Below, piece after piece: positions 33,912 through 43,265 of a DNA stretch of 64,000 nucleotides. The stretch's first letter is position 1. Every line of letters starts with the position of its first letter. The DNA comes from Planctellipticum variicoloris (GTDB lineage: Bacteria > Planctomycetota > Planctomycetia > Planctomycetales > Planctomycetaceae). Both the position numbers and the translations under genes were made by a program. The stretch lies in assembly GCF_030622045.1 (NCBI RefSeq), contig NZ_CP130886.1, positions 1,935,557-1,999,556 on the forward strand. Reading direction: 5' to 3'. Below the pieces are notes generated by a model. It was not told the origin of the DNA, made no database searches, and saw nothing but the letters and a program-made list of their open reading frames with translations.

Positions 33912-35722
33912 CGACAGTCTCCTCCCGGGCGGCGCTGACGCGCGTCTCCAGTCGCGATGAAGCCGAAGCGGACCAGCGGCCGCTCGACTTCCGGCTGATC
34001 GCCCGCGTGCTGGGCTACACCGCCCCTTACGCCGCTCAGCGGAACTGGCTGTTCCTCTGCGTGCTGCTGCGATCGGTGCAACTGCCGGGCCTGACGTGGG
34101 TCGTCGCGGCAGTCATCAACGGACCGGTGCAGCAGGGCGACTCTGCAGGCGTCTGGCTCGGCGCTCTGGCCTTCTTTCTGCTGGCTGTCTTCACCCAGAT
34201 CGTCATGCACTTCCGCCAGCGGCTCGCCCTGGAACTGGGCGAAAGTGTCGTCGGGGACCTCCGGAACGCGATCTTCGCGCACCTGATGAAGATGACCCTG
34301 GCCGATTTCCAACGGACGCGCGTCGGACGGATCATCAGCCGGATGATCTCCGACATCGAAGACGTCCGAGTTGGCGTGCAGGAAGTCCTGTTCGTCAGCC
34401 TGGTCCAGGTCGGCCAGATGGCGGTCGCCGCAGCGTGCATGGTTTGGTACGACTGGCAGCTCTTTCTCATCGTGCTGGGACTGGCCCCCGTCCTGTGGAC
34501 GATCAACCGCATTTTTCACCGGCGGCTCAGCCGGACCCTCCGCGCCATGCGGGATTCCTTCAGTCGGGTCACGGCGACGCTGGCGGAATCGGTCCTCGGC
34601 ATCCGCGTCACGCAGGGCTTTGTGCGGCAGGATACCAACGCCCGCCTGTTCGGGGATCTGGTCGGCGATCACTCCCGCTACAATCGCCAGGTGGCGCACA
34701 CGCAGGGCCTGTTCCTGCCGCTGCTGGAGCTCAACAGCCAGATCTTCATGGCCGTGTTGCTGGTGGTGGGGGGCTGGCGGGTCCTCCAGCCAGATTCCGG
34801 GCTGACGATCGGCGAACTGGTCGCCTTCTTCTTCGTGGCCCATCTCTTCTTCGCTCCCGTCACCGTCCTCGGCAATCAGTACAACCAGGCGCTGACCGCG
34901 ATGGCCGGGGCCGAACGAATCTTCAAACTGCTCGACCAGGAACCGGCCTGGAGCGACGCCCCGTCGGCTCGACCGGCGCCCCCTCTGAGCGGCGCCGTGG
35001 AGTTTCAGCAGGTGACGTTCGGCTACGACCCCGACCGTCCCGTCCTGCACGATGTCTCGTTCTCAGTCACGCCGGGGCAGAGCGTGGCACTCGTCGGGCA
35101 GACCGGCAGCGGAAAAACCACCATCATCAATCTGCTCGCCAAATTCTATCTGCCGCAGTCGGGCCAGATTCTTGTCGACGGAATGGACCTGCTCGAACTC
35201 CGCGGCGACTCGCTCCACCGGCAGTTCGGACTCGTCCTGCAGCAGAACTTTCTGTTCCACGGGACAGTCACCGAGAACATCCGCTTCGCCCGACCGGAAG
35301 CCACTCTCGACGACGTTCGGGAGGTCTGTCGACGTCTGGATTGCCTCGATCTCCTCGAGGCGCTCCCGGCCGGCCTGGAAACATCGGTGGGAGAGCGGGG
35401 CAGTCGGCTCTCCCTGGGCCAGCGGCAAATGGTCTGTTTCGCGCGGGCCCTGCTGGCGGACCCCGCGGTTTTAATCCTGGACGAAGCGACGAGCAGCATC
35501 GATGTCGCCACCGAACAGCGCCTGCAGCGGGCCCTGGCCGTCCTGCTCGCCGGCCGGACGAGTTTCATCGTCGCCCACCGGCTGAGCACGATCCGCAGCG
35601 CGGATCTGATCCTCGTCCTCGAACACGGCCGGATCGTTGAACGCGGAAACCATGCCAGTCTGTGCCGGCAGGGGGGACTCTACGCCCATGCCTACCGGCG
35701 ATTCGCATCGGCGACCCGCTAA
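33908..35722 (+). CDS. ABC exporter half-transporter, catalytic subunit
   Basis: This 604-residue partner of the previous gene has an exporter membrane domain (RNAIFAHLMKMTLADFQRTR and GRIISRMISDIEDVR are coupling-region features) and an intact NBD: Walker A GQTGSGKTT near residue 397, Walker B LILDEATSSID with the catalytic Glu, and H-loop IVAHRLSTI. Its own signature is LSLGQ instead of LSGGQ. The non-consensus signature faces the degenerate site of the partner, as in BmrCD- or TM287/288-like heterodimers, leaving a single hydrolytic site. It starts in an ATGA overlap, which fits equal production of both halves. Confidence 0.9.
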   Translation: MTTVSSRAALTRVSSRDEAEADQRPLDFRLIARVLGYTAPYAAQRNWLFLCVLLRSVQLPGLTWVVAAVINGPVQQGDSAGVWLGALAFFLLAVFTQIVMHFRQRLALELGESVVGDLRNAIFAHLMKMTLADFQRTRVGRIISRMISDIEDVRVGVQEVLFVSLVQVGQMAVAAACMVWYDWQLFLIVLGLAPVLWTINRIFHRRLSRTLRAMRDSFSRVTATLAESVLGIRVTQGFVRQDTNARLFGDLVGDHSRYNRQVAHTQGLFLPLLELNSQIFMAVLLVVGGWRVLQPDSGLTIGELVAFFFVAHLFFAPVTVLGNQYNQALTAMAGAERIFKLLDQEPAWSDAPSARPAPPLSGAVEFQQVTFGYDPDRPVLHDVSFSVTPGQSVALVGQTGSGKTTIINLLAKFYLPQSGQILVDGMDLLELRGDSLHRQFGLVLQQNFLFHGTVTENIRFARPEATLDDVREVCRRLDCLDLLEALPAGLETSVGERGSRLSLGQRQMVCFARALLADPAVLILDEATSSIDVATEQRLQRALAVLLAGRTSFIVAHRLSTIRSADLILVLEHGRIVERGNHASLCRQGGLYAHAYRRFASATR

Positions 35723-36092
35723 ACCCGGACGATTGGCCTGAAAGTTGCGGATCTTCCGTGCGGGAGGTCGCTCCCCGGAAGTTTGCACGGGAACGCCCGG
35801 ATCCTCGGTGCACTGTGGCAGAATGCTGCATACAATAGGAGCGTTCGCCGGAGATCGTCGGAGTTCGGGGGATTGCAGGCGTTTGTACTTTTGACCGCCC
35901 GCGCTCTTCGCCGAACTCCTGAATCAGTTCGAAGGATCGAGGAATTCGTCCGCGTCGTATCGGGCCTCTTCGCGGCGGCTGGGAATCTGAGTGGTAATGT
36001 TCGCCGGTTTCCTGGAATCGGGCATCTGCCCCGAGACCGACATCGGCAGACTGTGATCGAGATGTGGTGGACTCCTGAGGAGGTTCGGAGTC
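35723..36092. other. Spacer without a recognisable gene
   Basis: The 370 bases between the exporter and the next + strand gene show no convincing coding frame and no repeat. The stretch TACAATAGG near 35833 could be a promoter -10 element but lacks a matching -35. A good GGAGG ribosome site is present just before 36093. Confidence 0.4.
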
Positions 36093-37766
36093 ATGTTCGA
36101 CTTTCAACGCCGTTGGCTCTGTGGCCCCGCGGTTCTGGCGTGCGGATTCGGGCTCGCAACCTGTGACGTTGCGGAGGCGCAGCGCCGCCCCCCGAGAGGC
36201 TCGCAGTCCCCAATGCCCATTCCTGAGACGGACCCGGCTTTCGGACCCGGCCCGTTCAGTCCCGCTCCCTTCATCCCCGTTCAGCCGCTCCCCGAAGGCG
36301 CGCCGCTGCCGATCGGCACGGTCGGCCCCCCCCGACCTTACTATTATCTGCCGCCGACCGCCTTTCGCGCCCCCACCGAATTCACGGCTCAGTCGCAGGG
36401 CGGCCCGCGCCTGGAACGCGTCCCTGCGCCGGGCAATGGAGGTCCCTTTCCGGCGCTCGACGCCGCCAGCCCGACGCCGCTCCCGGAACCCCCGGCGGAG
36501 CTGATTGCCGATTCCCGAGGATATCCGCTGCAGATTCTCATGTCGGAGAAGTTCATCAACCGGCTGATCTCCCGGCGCGATGTTCAGCCCGGCGAGATTC
36601 AGGACTTCATTCTGGGCGCCCAGGTCACCGGACAACAGGTCACCGAAACCCGGTTGCGGATCGACCTGCGCCCCTCGCGCGAACAGGCCCGTGGCGAATT
36701 CGTGCTCGACGGCCAGATCGACGGCATGACCACCGGCACGACAGAGCAGGCGATGGTCAATACCGCCGTTCAACAGCAGTTCCACGCCGTCAAAGAGGTC
36801 CTCTTCGACGGCGAGCAGTTCTCAACCCGCCGGGCGGTCGTCGCCGTTCGGGCCCACAATCAGACCCTCAACGCCCAGACCGCGTTGACGGGCAGCTTTA
36901 TCGGCGGGATTGCCGACAGCATCGCGATGCGCGTCGCGGAACGACGCCGTCCCGCGGCCGAAGCCATCGCCCGCCAGAAGGTCGCCGACAAGGTCTACCC
37001 GAGCTTCAACGGCGAAGTCGACAAGCAGCTCGCCAACGCCAACTCGGCCCTCACCGAGCAGGTTCGCACCCGCCTGGAATCCGCTGCATTCCGGCCGGAA
37101 TCGCAGCGGCTGGTGACGGGCGAGACGGTTCTTCACTGGGCCGTCCGCTTCCCCGGTGCCCCCTCGGCCGACGAAGTCGGCGGTCCCCCTGCGGAGCTGA
37201 TTTCTGACGCCGGTCTGAATCTGTGCGTCCATGAGTCGCTGTTGAATCAGATCGGCGGCCGGGCCGGGCTCGGGGGCCTGCAGACCACCGATCGCCAGCT
37301 CAAAGACGTCGCGGACCGGCTCCTCCGCCTCGTTCCCGGCAGCGAAGTCTCCGAGAGAACCTCCGCAGGAGCTCTCGGCCAGGTCGAAACGATGATCGAA
37401 TTCGACGCGAAGCGACCGCTGGAGTTCGAAGCCCGCGACGACCAGATGACCGTCCTGATCCGCGCCACCTTCAAGCCGGCGGGGCAGTCGCTGCTCCCCC
37501 CGCTCCTCATTCGGATTCCCTTCCGACTGGTCCTGCACGGCGACTCCTACGAACTGACGCACGCCGCAGTGACCGTCGAAGCCGAGAACGGCGCCGAACT
37601 TCCGGCCGTGCTGGGGTCGCTGACGCAGAACGCCATCGAAGCCAGCCTCCCCAAAGTCCGCTTCCCGAAGCAGGTTCCTCAGGCCGGCTGGAAGCCCGGC
37701 GACACGCCGCCCGACCTGGCCGCCGTGCAGACCGACGCCGGCTGGCTGTCAATTCGCATCGAATAA
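36093..37766 (+). CDS. Secreted protein of unknown function with an internal duplication
   Basis: The 557-residue protein has a signal peptide (residues 1-29), a Pro-rich region to about residue 130 and then two related halves. Each half opens with PPAELI(A/S)D, near residues 134 and 365, continues with a helix (MSEKFINRLISR and VHESLLNQIGGR) and has beta-rich segments (RLRIDLRPSREQARGEFVLD). A long helical stretch between them contains RVAERRRPAAEAIARQKVAD. I do not recognise a named family; large secreted proteins of this type are common in planctomycetes. GGAGG lies before the ATG. It appears to be transcribed alone. Confidence 0.7.
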   Translation: MFDFQRRWLCGPAVLACGFGLATCDVAEAQRRPPRGSQSPMPIPETDPAFGPGPFSPAPFIPVQPLPEGAPLPIGTVGPPRPYYYLPPTAFRAPTEFTAQSQGGPRLERVPAPGNGGPFPALDAASPTPLPEPPAELIADSRGYPLQILMSEKFINRLISRRDVQPGEIQDFILGAQVTGQQVTETRLRIDLRPSREQARGEFVLDGQIDGMTTGTTEQAMVNTAVQQQFHAVKEVLFDGEQFSTRRAVVAVRAHNQTLNAQTALTGSFIGGIADSIAMRVAERRRPAAEAIARQKVADKVYPSFNGEVDKQLANANSALTEQVRTRLESAAFRPESQRLVTGETVLHWAVRFPGAPSADEVGGPPAELISDAGLNLCVHESLLNQIGGRAGLGGLQTTDRQLKDVADRLLRLVPGSEVSERTSAGALGQVETMIEFDAKRPLEFEARDDQMTVLIRATFKPAGQSLLPPLLIRIPFRLVLHGDSYELTHAAVTVEAENGAELPAVLGSLTQNAIEASLPKVRFPKQVPQAGWKPGDTPPDLAAVQTDAGWLSIRIE

Positions 37767-37820
37767 CTCCCCGCGGTTCAACCCGCAGCCCCAACGTTTC
37801 TCACGACCCTGTTTTCCCCT

Positions 37821-37845
37821 CGTTCCCAGGCTCCGCCTGGGAACG
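37821..37845. repeat. REP-like palindrome sharing its core with 6001-6025
   Basis: CGTTCCCAGGC and GCCTGGGAACG form a perfect 11-bp stem with a TCC loop. The core CCCAGGC/GCCTGGG is the same as in the palindrome at 6001-6025. The rest of the 328-base spacer (37767-38094) between convergent genes shows no gene. The hairpin could also help terminate transcription here. Confidence 0.65.
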
Positions 37846-38094
37846 CCCTCTTCGGACGCTCCGCGTCCTCTTCTCACTCACCACCAGCCACTCCTCTTCC
37901 CACCCTCCCCGAAGCCCGATCGATCCCGGCGGTATCTCATCGAGTGCGGCGGGTGGCTGGGGACGGGCGACTGCGACCGCCCCCAGCGAATGCAAACGGG
38001 TTTCAATCCTGCGGACTCGAAGCCCCGCCCCCAACCGCCCGCCGGCCACCTGCCCGACTCAAAACTGGCCTGTTCCTCACCAGCCCTCGCACCG

Positions 38095-41000
38095 TCACTG
38101 CGGCCCCGCCTGTGGTCCGGATTCAGCCGCGAACGTGTCGCGGGTGATCGGAATCCAGTCGTGCGGCGGCTCGACATCCAGAATCTCATCCGTCAGGCAG
38201 TACCAGTAAAACCGCAGCAGCGGTCGCGCCGGCGAGTCGGGCGCCCGGTCGAGCACCGACCGGAAATCCGCCTTCGCGCCCCCCACATCCCCCTGCTCGA
38301 GACGGAGCAGAGCGCTGTTCAACGTCGTCTGTGACGCCAGGGCGGCGTACTGCTGAAACGCCTCCGTCAGCGACGCAATCTGCATCAGCGGGAATGCATC
38401 CTTGCCGAGATAGACCATCGACGATTGCGAGAACGGCAGCGTCGCCAAAATTCCCTCCAGCCGGAGCCGGTCTCCCTGCAGCACCTCCTGCTGCATCCAG
38501 CGCGTGGCGCGCAGGTAGTCGCCGCGGGTCTGCGCCACCATCGACGCTGCGATCCGCCAGTCCCCCTGCTGCCCGGCCCCGGGAGTCTGTTCCAGAGCGT
38601 CAAACACCTCCTCGGCTTCCACCAGCCGGCCCGCTTCATACAACCAGGATCCGAACAGCATCATCGCTGCCGGATTCTGGCTCCGTAAAACAGGATCGTC
38701 TTCAAGGATCTGCAGACCGCTGAGAAACAGTCCGGAATCCGCCAACGACGACGCAACGCGGAGTTTGTCGGCAGTGTCCGCCTCCTGTTCGCGGGCGCGG
38801 TCTTCCAGCCGGAGGACGGCATCCGCCAGTTGAGATTCCAGCCCGTTGATCTGATCGCGCCGCACCAGCTCGTCTTCGCTGGGGTTCTCGGACAGCGGAG
38901 TCAACCGCTGCACTTCACGAATCTGGCGGAGCGCCAGGTCCAGTCGACCGGCCCGTTGAAAGAGTTCGAACAGTTCCGATCGAATTCCCGGCTCGTCCGG
39001 CCGCAACTCCGACGCCTGAGTCAACGCCCCGATCGCCTGGTAATACCGGAGTCCGGTCGGCGCCAGTTGCGTGTTCGACTGAGCAAGAATCATCCGTTCG
39101 ATCTGCTCCAGTGTCAGATAGGCCTGTCCGAGCAATTGAAACCCCATCCCGGAATTCGGAGCGGCCTGCAGACCCTCCTGGAGGCGCCGAATCGCAATCA
39201 GCACGCATCCCACGCGAACCTCCAGCGCCATCTGCTGAATGCTCGCCATCTGCAGATAGTGGGCCGCCGCCTGCATCGGTTCCGGGAACCGCGATTCCGG
39301 CGCCGAAAACAGCAACTGATAGCGATTGGGCGCCATGGGCCACGGTCGCGGCATCGCCTCCAGATCCGGCTCCGCGTCCTGAAAGGCCTGCTTCCGTGGA
39401 TTGAATCGATGCCCACCCAGAAACTCCTGATACTCGGCGGACCCGCCGGAAGTCCGGTGGAAGACGGCCGTGGCGCCGCCCAGGAACGACAGTTCCCACC
39501 CGTTGGAGCTGAGCAGATCCCGGAACGAAACGTAGTCCGGCAAAACCCCGGGACGCTGATTCAGTCGAGGCATGACGTGCGTGATCTGGTATTTTTCGAA
39601 GACTTCGCGAACGGCTTCGGCCGCTTCGCGGGCCTGCGGATTCGCCAGTTCGCGGATCGCCCGGCGCGTCTGGTCGTGAAGATTCAGAATCCCCCCGTCG
39701 GCAGGGTCGTAAAAGAGCGACACGCGGCTGTCGATGAAGGACTTGCGCCCCGCCCAGATCAGCAGATCCCCCTGTCGAAACTGTGTGTGAAAGGGGCGGT
39801 CGTCATACTCGGACTCGGCCGCAATCTCGTAGCCATCCATCAGATCCTGCAGCTCGGCGGCGAATCCGACCCCGGTCCGCGTGCCGTCCGGACCGTCGAT
39901 CCGCCCGCTGACAGTCAGCCACGCGAGACCGAAGAGTGTCAGCACGGTCACCGCCCGTCCGCCACGCGAAAACAGCAGCTCGCTCGTGCGGATCGAGTAG
40001 ACCTGGCCGAATCGCACCAGATACCACGTCTGAGCGTTCACGGTGCAGATCATCGCATTGACAATACTGGCCAGCGCCAGCTCGTGAGCCGCCGCGACGG
40101 CGACGGCATTCGCAAACGCGAAGGCCGCGACATGTGCGAGTGGCAGGCGGGCTCGATTCAGAATCATGGAGGCCGCCGTCAGCACCGCCAATGCCAGCGC
40201 GGCGACGGTGGAGTGGTTGAGCTGTTGCCAGAATTCCGGGGCGGTCAGGGGAAATGCCCAGAGATCGTCAGGGCCGAGCCGGCCGGGCGCCACCGCCCGC
40301 CAGCCGGGATATTCCAGCGCATACAGCCGCCACGGGGCCGTCCACACGGACCACAGTTTCGGGTGGAGCGCCGAGATCAGAATTCCGAGGACGGTCCCCT
40401 TCCAGTATCGCGACAGCCCTGCCCCCGCAGCGCCGGAGGGCTGCAGCAACCGTGACAGCCACAGCCCGGCCCCAAACGAAAGCAGCAGTCCCCAGCCCAG
40501 GCAGACCCGGACATCGAGCTGCGCCCACAGCCAGAGAATTCCGACCATCGGCCAGATCGCCTGGTCTTCGGGCCGCTCCTGCCAGCGCACCAGCCACCAG
40601 CACAAAGCCGCGGTTCCCAGCAGCGTGACGATCTCCGGCTGCAGCGTGAACTGGTTGTAACAGGCCAGCAGCGCCAGCACCGCGCAAATCGAGCCCCACC
40701 AGGTTCGAACATCCGGACGGCACGCATGGACGAGTAAAACAGTCGCCGTGGCCGCGAGCAATCCCTGCCAAACGGACAGCCCGACGCTGCCCGTCAATCC
40801 GTAGACGCCCGCCGTCGCCAGATCCCACAACCACGAGAGATGCATCCAGGGGCGATCCGTCGCCGTATAGGAAAGCGAGTCGGTCGACGGGGGCCAGAAA
40901 CCCTGCGACGCCAACTGCTCGCCGGAGCGAATCTGGACCAGCACCGGCGTTTCTCGGATCTGCGACACTCCGAGCAGCAACGCAAGGCCGACGACGGTCC

Positions 41001-41190
41001 AGCGGAGGACGAAATCGCCCCGGATTGCCTCGTCCTCGACCAGCTCGGGGGTCAGCGGCTCCCATTCGGGAAGGTCGGACTCGACGGCAGGCAACGCGGC
41101 GGATTCGGCTTCGTCGGGCGGAGCATCCGCAGGAGGGTGGTCTGCCGGATGCGGATCATCGACCCCGCCGGGCTGTGCGTCGTCTGACAC
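38095..41190 (-). CDS. Large polytopic membrane protein with a TPR-like periplasmic or cytoplasmic domain
   Basis: GTG 41190 opens 1031 residues. After an acidic, Pro-rich N-terminus come about ten membrane helices (residues about 60-440; e.g. WTVVGLALLLGVS, VLALLACYNQFTLQPEIVTL, LTVLTLFGLAW-like segments). The arrangement, with short conserved loops such as TDRPWMHLSWLWDLA, recalls GT-C-type glycosyltransferase or polyprenyl-linked membrane enzymes. A soluble middle domain (RQGDLLIWAGRKSFIDSRV) and a C-terminal part of helical TPR-like repeats (FQLLGQAYLTLEQIER, MMLFGSWLYEAGRLVEAEEV) follow. I do not recognise the specific family. It lies alone between convergent and same-strand spacers. Confidence 0.65.
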   Translation of the reverse strand: MSDDAQPGGVDDPHPADHPPADAPPDEAESAALPAVESDLPEWEPLTPELVEDEAIRGDFVLRWTVVGLALLLGVSQIRETPVLVQIRSGEQLASQGFWPPSTDSLSYTATDRPWMHLSWLWDLATAGVYGLTGSVGLSVWQGLLAATATVLLVHACRPDVRTWWGSICAVLALLACYNQFTLQPEIVTLLGTAALCWWLVRWQERPEDQAIWPMVGILWLWAQLDVRVCLGWGLLLSFGAGLWLSRLLQPSGAAGAGLSRYWKGTVLGILISALHPKLWSVWTAPWRLYALEYPGWRAVAPGRLGPDDLWAFPLTAPEFWQQLNHSTVAALALAVLTAASMILNRARLPLAHVAAFAFANAVAVAAAHELALASIVNAMICTVNAQTWYLVRFGQVYSIRTSELLFSRGGRAVTVLTLFGLAWLTVSGRIDGPDGTRTGVGFAAELQDLMDGYEIAAESEYDDRPFHTQFRQGDLLIWAGRKSFIDSRVSLFYDPADGGILNLHDQTRRAIRELANPQAREAAEAVREVFEKYQITHVMPRLNQRPGVLPDYVSFRDLLSSNGWELSFLGGATAVFHRTSGGSAEYQEFLGGHRFNPRKQAFQDAEPDLEAMPRPWPMAPNRYQLLFSAPESRFPEPMQAAAHYLQMASIQQMALEVRVGCVLIAIRRLQEGLQAAPNSGMGFQLLGQAYLTLEQIERMILAQSNTQLAPTGLRYYQAIGALTQASELRPDEPGIRSELFELFQRAGRLDLALRQIREVQRLTPLSENPSEDELVRRDQINGLESQLADAVLRLEDRAREQEADTADKLRVASSLADSGLFLSGLQILEDDPVLRSQNPAAMMLFGSWLYEAGRLVEAEEVFDALEQTPGAGQQGDWRIAASMVAQTRGDYLRATRWMQQEVLQGDRLRLEGILATLPFSQSSMVYLGKDAFPLMQIASLTEAFQQYAALASQTTLNSALLRLEQGDVGGAKADFRSVLDRAPDSPARPLLRFYWYCLTDEILDVEPPHDWIPITRDTFAAESGPQAGPQ

Positions 41191-41360
41191 GTTGATTTTC
41201 TTTCGGGGGCAAGACGTCGAAATGGTGGAGGTGCGTCGCTAGAAAGAACTGCGACAAAGACTTGCGTCCATGCTAGAACCCGCCTTCCGGAGCGGTCAAG
41301 CAAGTTTGGCGGCCATCGCACGCGAACTCGAAGTTCCCCCGCGCCCCGCCGGAGATCTGG

Positions 41361-41406
41361 GAAAAAACAAAAACAGGTCGGCGCGTCTGGAACGCGCCGA
41401 CCTGTT
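41361..41406 (-). terminator. Intrinsic terminator for the Cys-rich lipoprotein gene
   Basis: Read on the minus strand, a perfect 15-bp stem (41392-41406 with 41372-41386) with a 5-base loop is followed by a T-rich tract TTTTTGTTTTTTCC. It lies 27 bases after the stop of the gene at 41433-42245 and is a textbook rho-independent terminator. Confidence 0.88.
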
Positions 41407-41432
41407 GAATTTTCGACGGAAGCAGCGGACGA

Positions 41433-42245
41433 CTACTGCTTGATCGGAGTCCACGCGGCCTGCTGCACCGGCCGTGCGACAGGGGCCGCCGTGCCCGGGG
41501 CCGGTGCGTAAATCACCGGCTGCTGCGGCATGGCAGATGCCGCCGCCGGCACGATCATCGACGGAGCCGCACCCTGAGCAGGTGCCGGAACCGCAAAACT
41601 CTGCGGCGGCACAGTGCTTTGCGGAACCTGGGCAGTCGACGCCGGGCTGGCGCCGGGAGCCGCGACCATGGCGGGGGCCGGGGCGGCGGCGCCGGGGCCG
41701 GAGACGATTGTTCCGGGGAGCTTCTGGAATTCTTCCCACGAGACCTGGACCGACTGTCCTGGGACCACTGGCTGCGGCAGCATGACAACCTGACGGCCCT
41801 GCATCATCATCTGCCGCGCCGCGGCTTCGCTGGCTGGCACAGGAACCGGCGGCGCCGGGGCGGTGTCGGCGGGAATCGGCGTCGGCGCGGATCCGGGAGC
41901 GTAGTTGCCGCCGCCGGGGTAGCTTGATCCGCCAGCGCAGCCACTGCAGCCCCCGGCCGCCGGAGTGCCGCAGTTGCCGCCAGCGCAGTTGCCAACGCCG
42001 TCATAGCTGACAACAGATCCGCCGCAACTCGAACATCCGCAGCCGCCGTCGCTCCAGCCGGAGTTCCGGCACTGGTTGCGGGATCGCCAGGCGTCGATTT
42101 CGCCGTGCATCCAGTTGGAGAGGCCGCAACCGGCGAGGGGGCGGGAGCAGGGGTCGCAGGGGTCCACGCAACTGTGCAGATGGCAGCAGCCCACTGAAGA
42201 GAACAGAAGCACGGCGGCTGAGCACAGCGACAGGCGGAAGTTCAT
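41433..42245 (-). CDS. Cysteine- and glycine-rich putative lipoprotein
   Basis: The 270-residue protein has a signal peptide ending in a lipobox-like SSVGC at residues 16-20, so it is probably lipid-anchored. Residues about 20-110 contain some 16 cysteines in short CxxC-type spacings (GCGCSSCGG, NCGTPAAGGCSGCAGG), which suggests disulfide cross-linking or metal binding. The second half is low-complexity Pro/Ala/Val/Gln with one more ordered piece (QSVQVSWEEFQKLPGTIV). Cys-rich surface proteins occur in planctomycete cell walls, but no family is recognised here. AAGGGA precedes the ATG and an intrinsic terminator follows. Confidence 0.7.
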   Translation of the reverse strand: MNFRLSLCSAAVLLFSSVGCCHLHSCVDPCDPCSRPLAGCGLSNWMHGEIDAWRSRNQCRNSGWSDGGCGCSSCGGSVVSYDGVGNCAGGNCGTPAAGGCSGCAGGSSYPGGGNYAPGSAPTPIPADTAPAPPVPVPASEAAARQMMMQGRQVVMLPQPVVPGQSVQVSWEEFQKLPGTIVSGPGAAAPAPAMVAAPGASPASTAQVPQSTVPPQSFAVPAPAQGAAPSMIVPAAASAMPQQPVIYAPAPGTAAPVARPVQQAAWTPIKQ

Positions 42246-42685
42246 GAGAATCCCTTCGGGCGACGGATTGCACCTCGTCCGTGGAGGCGCAAAAAAGACT
42301 GGTCACTCTCAGAGATCGGCGTTCCGCGTGGTAAAGTTTAACGATTACGCCGACTTTTCCGATTTTCTTGCCGACAGTCTTGTTTTCGGCGTAAGTTGCT
42401 TCTGGGAAGACAGTTAATCCGATTGCGGCATGGGATTCTTACGAATTTGCTGGCAGGCGGTGGCGAACCGGGCTTCAAAAATCCGGATTCCCGGAAAAAA
42501 TGGGTGAACCTTTTCCACCGGTGCGTCGTCTTAGGGGTACAGGTCATTGCACCATGTTCCGCCTGTTGTGTGGAACAGCGTGACCAAAGTTACCGACCTT
42601 GGAAGGCATCAGGAAAGGTTTAGAGCTTCCACTCGGTTTCTCTCTCTCCCCGCAGGACTGCGTCCAATACGCAGGAGGTGTCCCG
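42246..42685. other. Divergent control region with no recognisable gene
   Basis: The 440 bases separate a minus-strand lipoprotein gene from a plus-strand small gene and must contain both promoters. It is more AT-rich than its surroundings, especially at 42340-42500 (e.g. CGATTTTCTTGCCGACAG). I see no repeat, RNA gene or confident promoter pair. Confidence 0.4.
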
Positions 42686-43018
42686 ATGAATCACACTCAC
42701 GGCATTCATTCCGCTGTTATTCCCACCGTCGCTGGCCATCAGGCCGGTCTGGTTGCTGGGTTTGCCGCGAATGCCTATCGGTGTGCGGGATCCTTCTCGG
42801 ACGTCAGTTCGAAATGTTCCGACGCCGCGGACTCTATGCGCAGTCAGCGCGAGTCCTCTCTTGAACGCGGCAGACTCCGTACGGGCTGGTCAGGTTGGCA
42901 GGGTACGCAGACCCAACCCACCACCCCGCCCGTCACAGTGCCAGTGGTACCTGTAGGCCAGCGCCTACCGGCGCCAGCATGGGCAGCACTGGTACTCAGC
43001 CGCAGCATGTGCGGCTAG
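42686..43018 (+). CDS. Small ORF with a strong ribosome site, upstream of an ECF sigma gene
   Basis: AGGAGGTG lies just upstream of ATG 42686, an almost perfect ribosome site. The ORF encodes 110 residues: a His/Ala-rich N-terminus (MNHTHGIHSAVIPTVAGHQA), a short hydrophobic stretch, then Ser/Arg- and Thr/Pro-rich segments. No family is recognised and codon choice weakens towards the end. It precedes the sigma gene by about 250 bases on the same strand, so it could be a leader or a regulated peptide. The stretch from 43019 to 43265 shows no further gene. Confidence 0.4.
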   Translation: MNHTHGIHSAVIPTVAGHQAGLVAGFAANAYRCAGSFSDVSSKCSDAADSMRSQRESSLERGRLRTGWSGWQGTQTQPTTPPVTVPVVPVGQRLPAPAWAALVLSRSMCG

Positions 43019-43265
43019 TTCGCAGAGTCTTCGGAATTTTTCGTCGTTCGGGTCGTCATGACGCCCCGCCGCCTGGTTCGGGTCCCGCGATCGAGTCGCG
43101 GTCCAGTCCCGATTCAGCCACGCCTCCGCCTCTCGGAGATTTCCGGGATGCTCGGGCGTTCGCGGCCGGTGTGTCAGCGATTCGATGTGCCTGAACAGGC
43201 GACCAGACCGTCGGCGTCAACCAGGACGTCTGCGCCGCCGGGATTGCATGGGGATACGCATCGCT

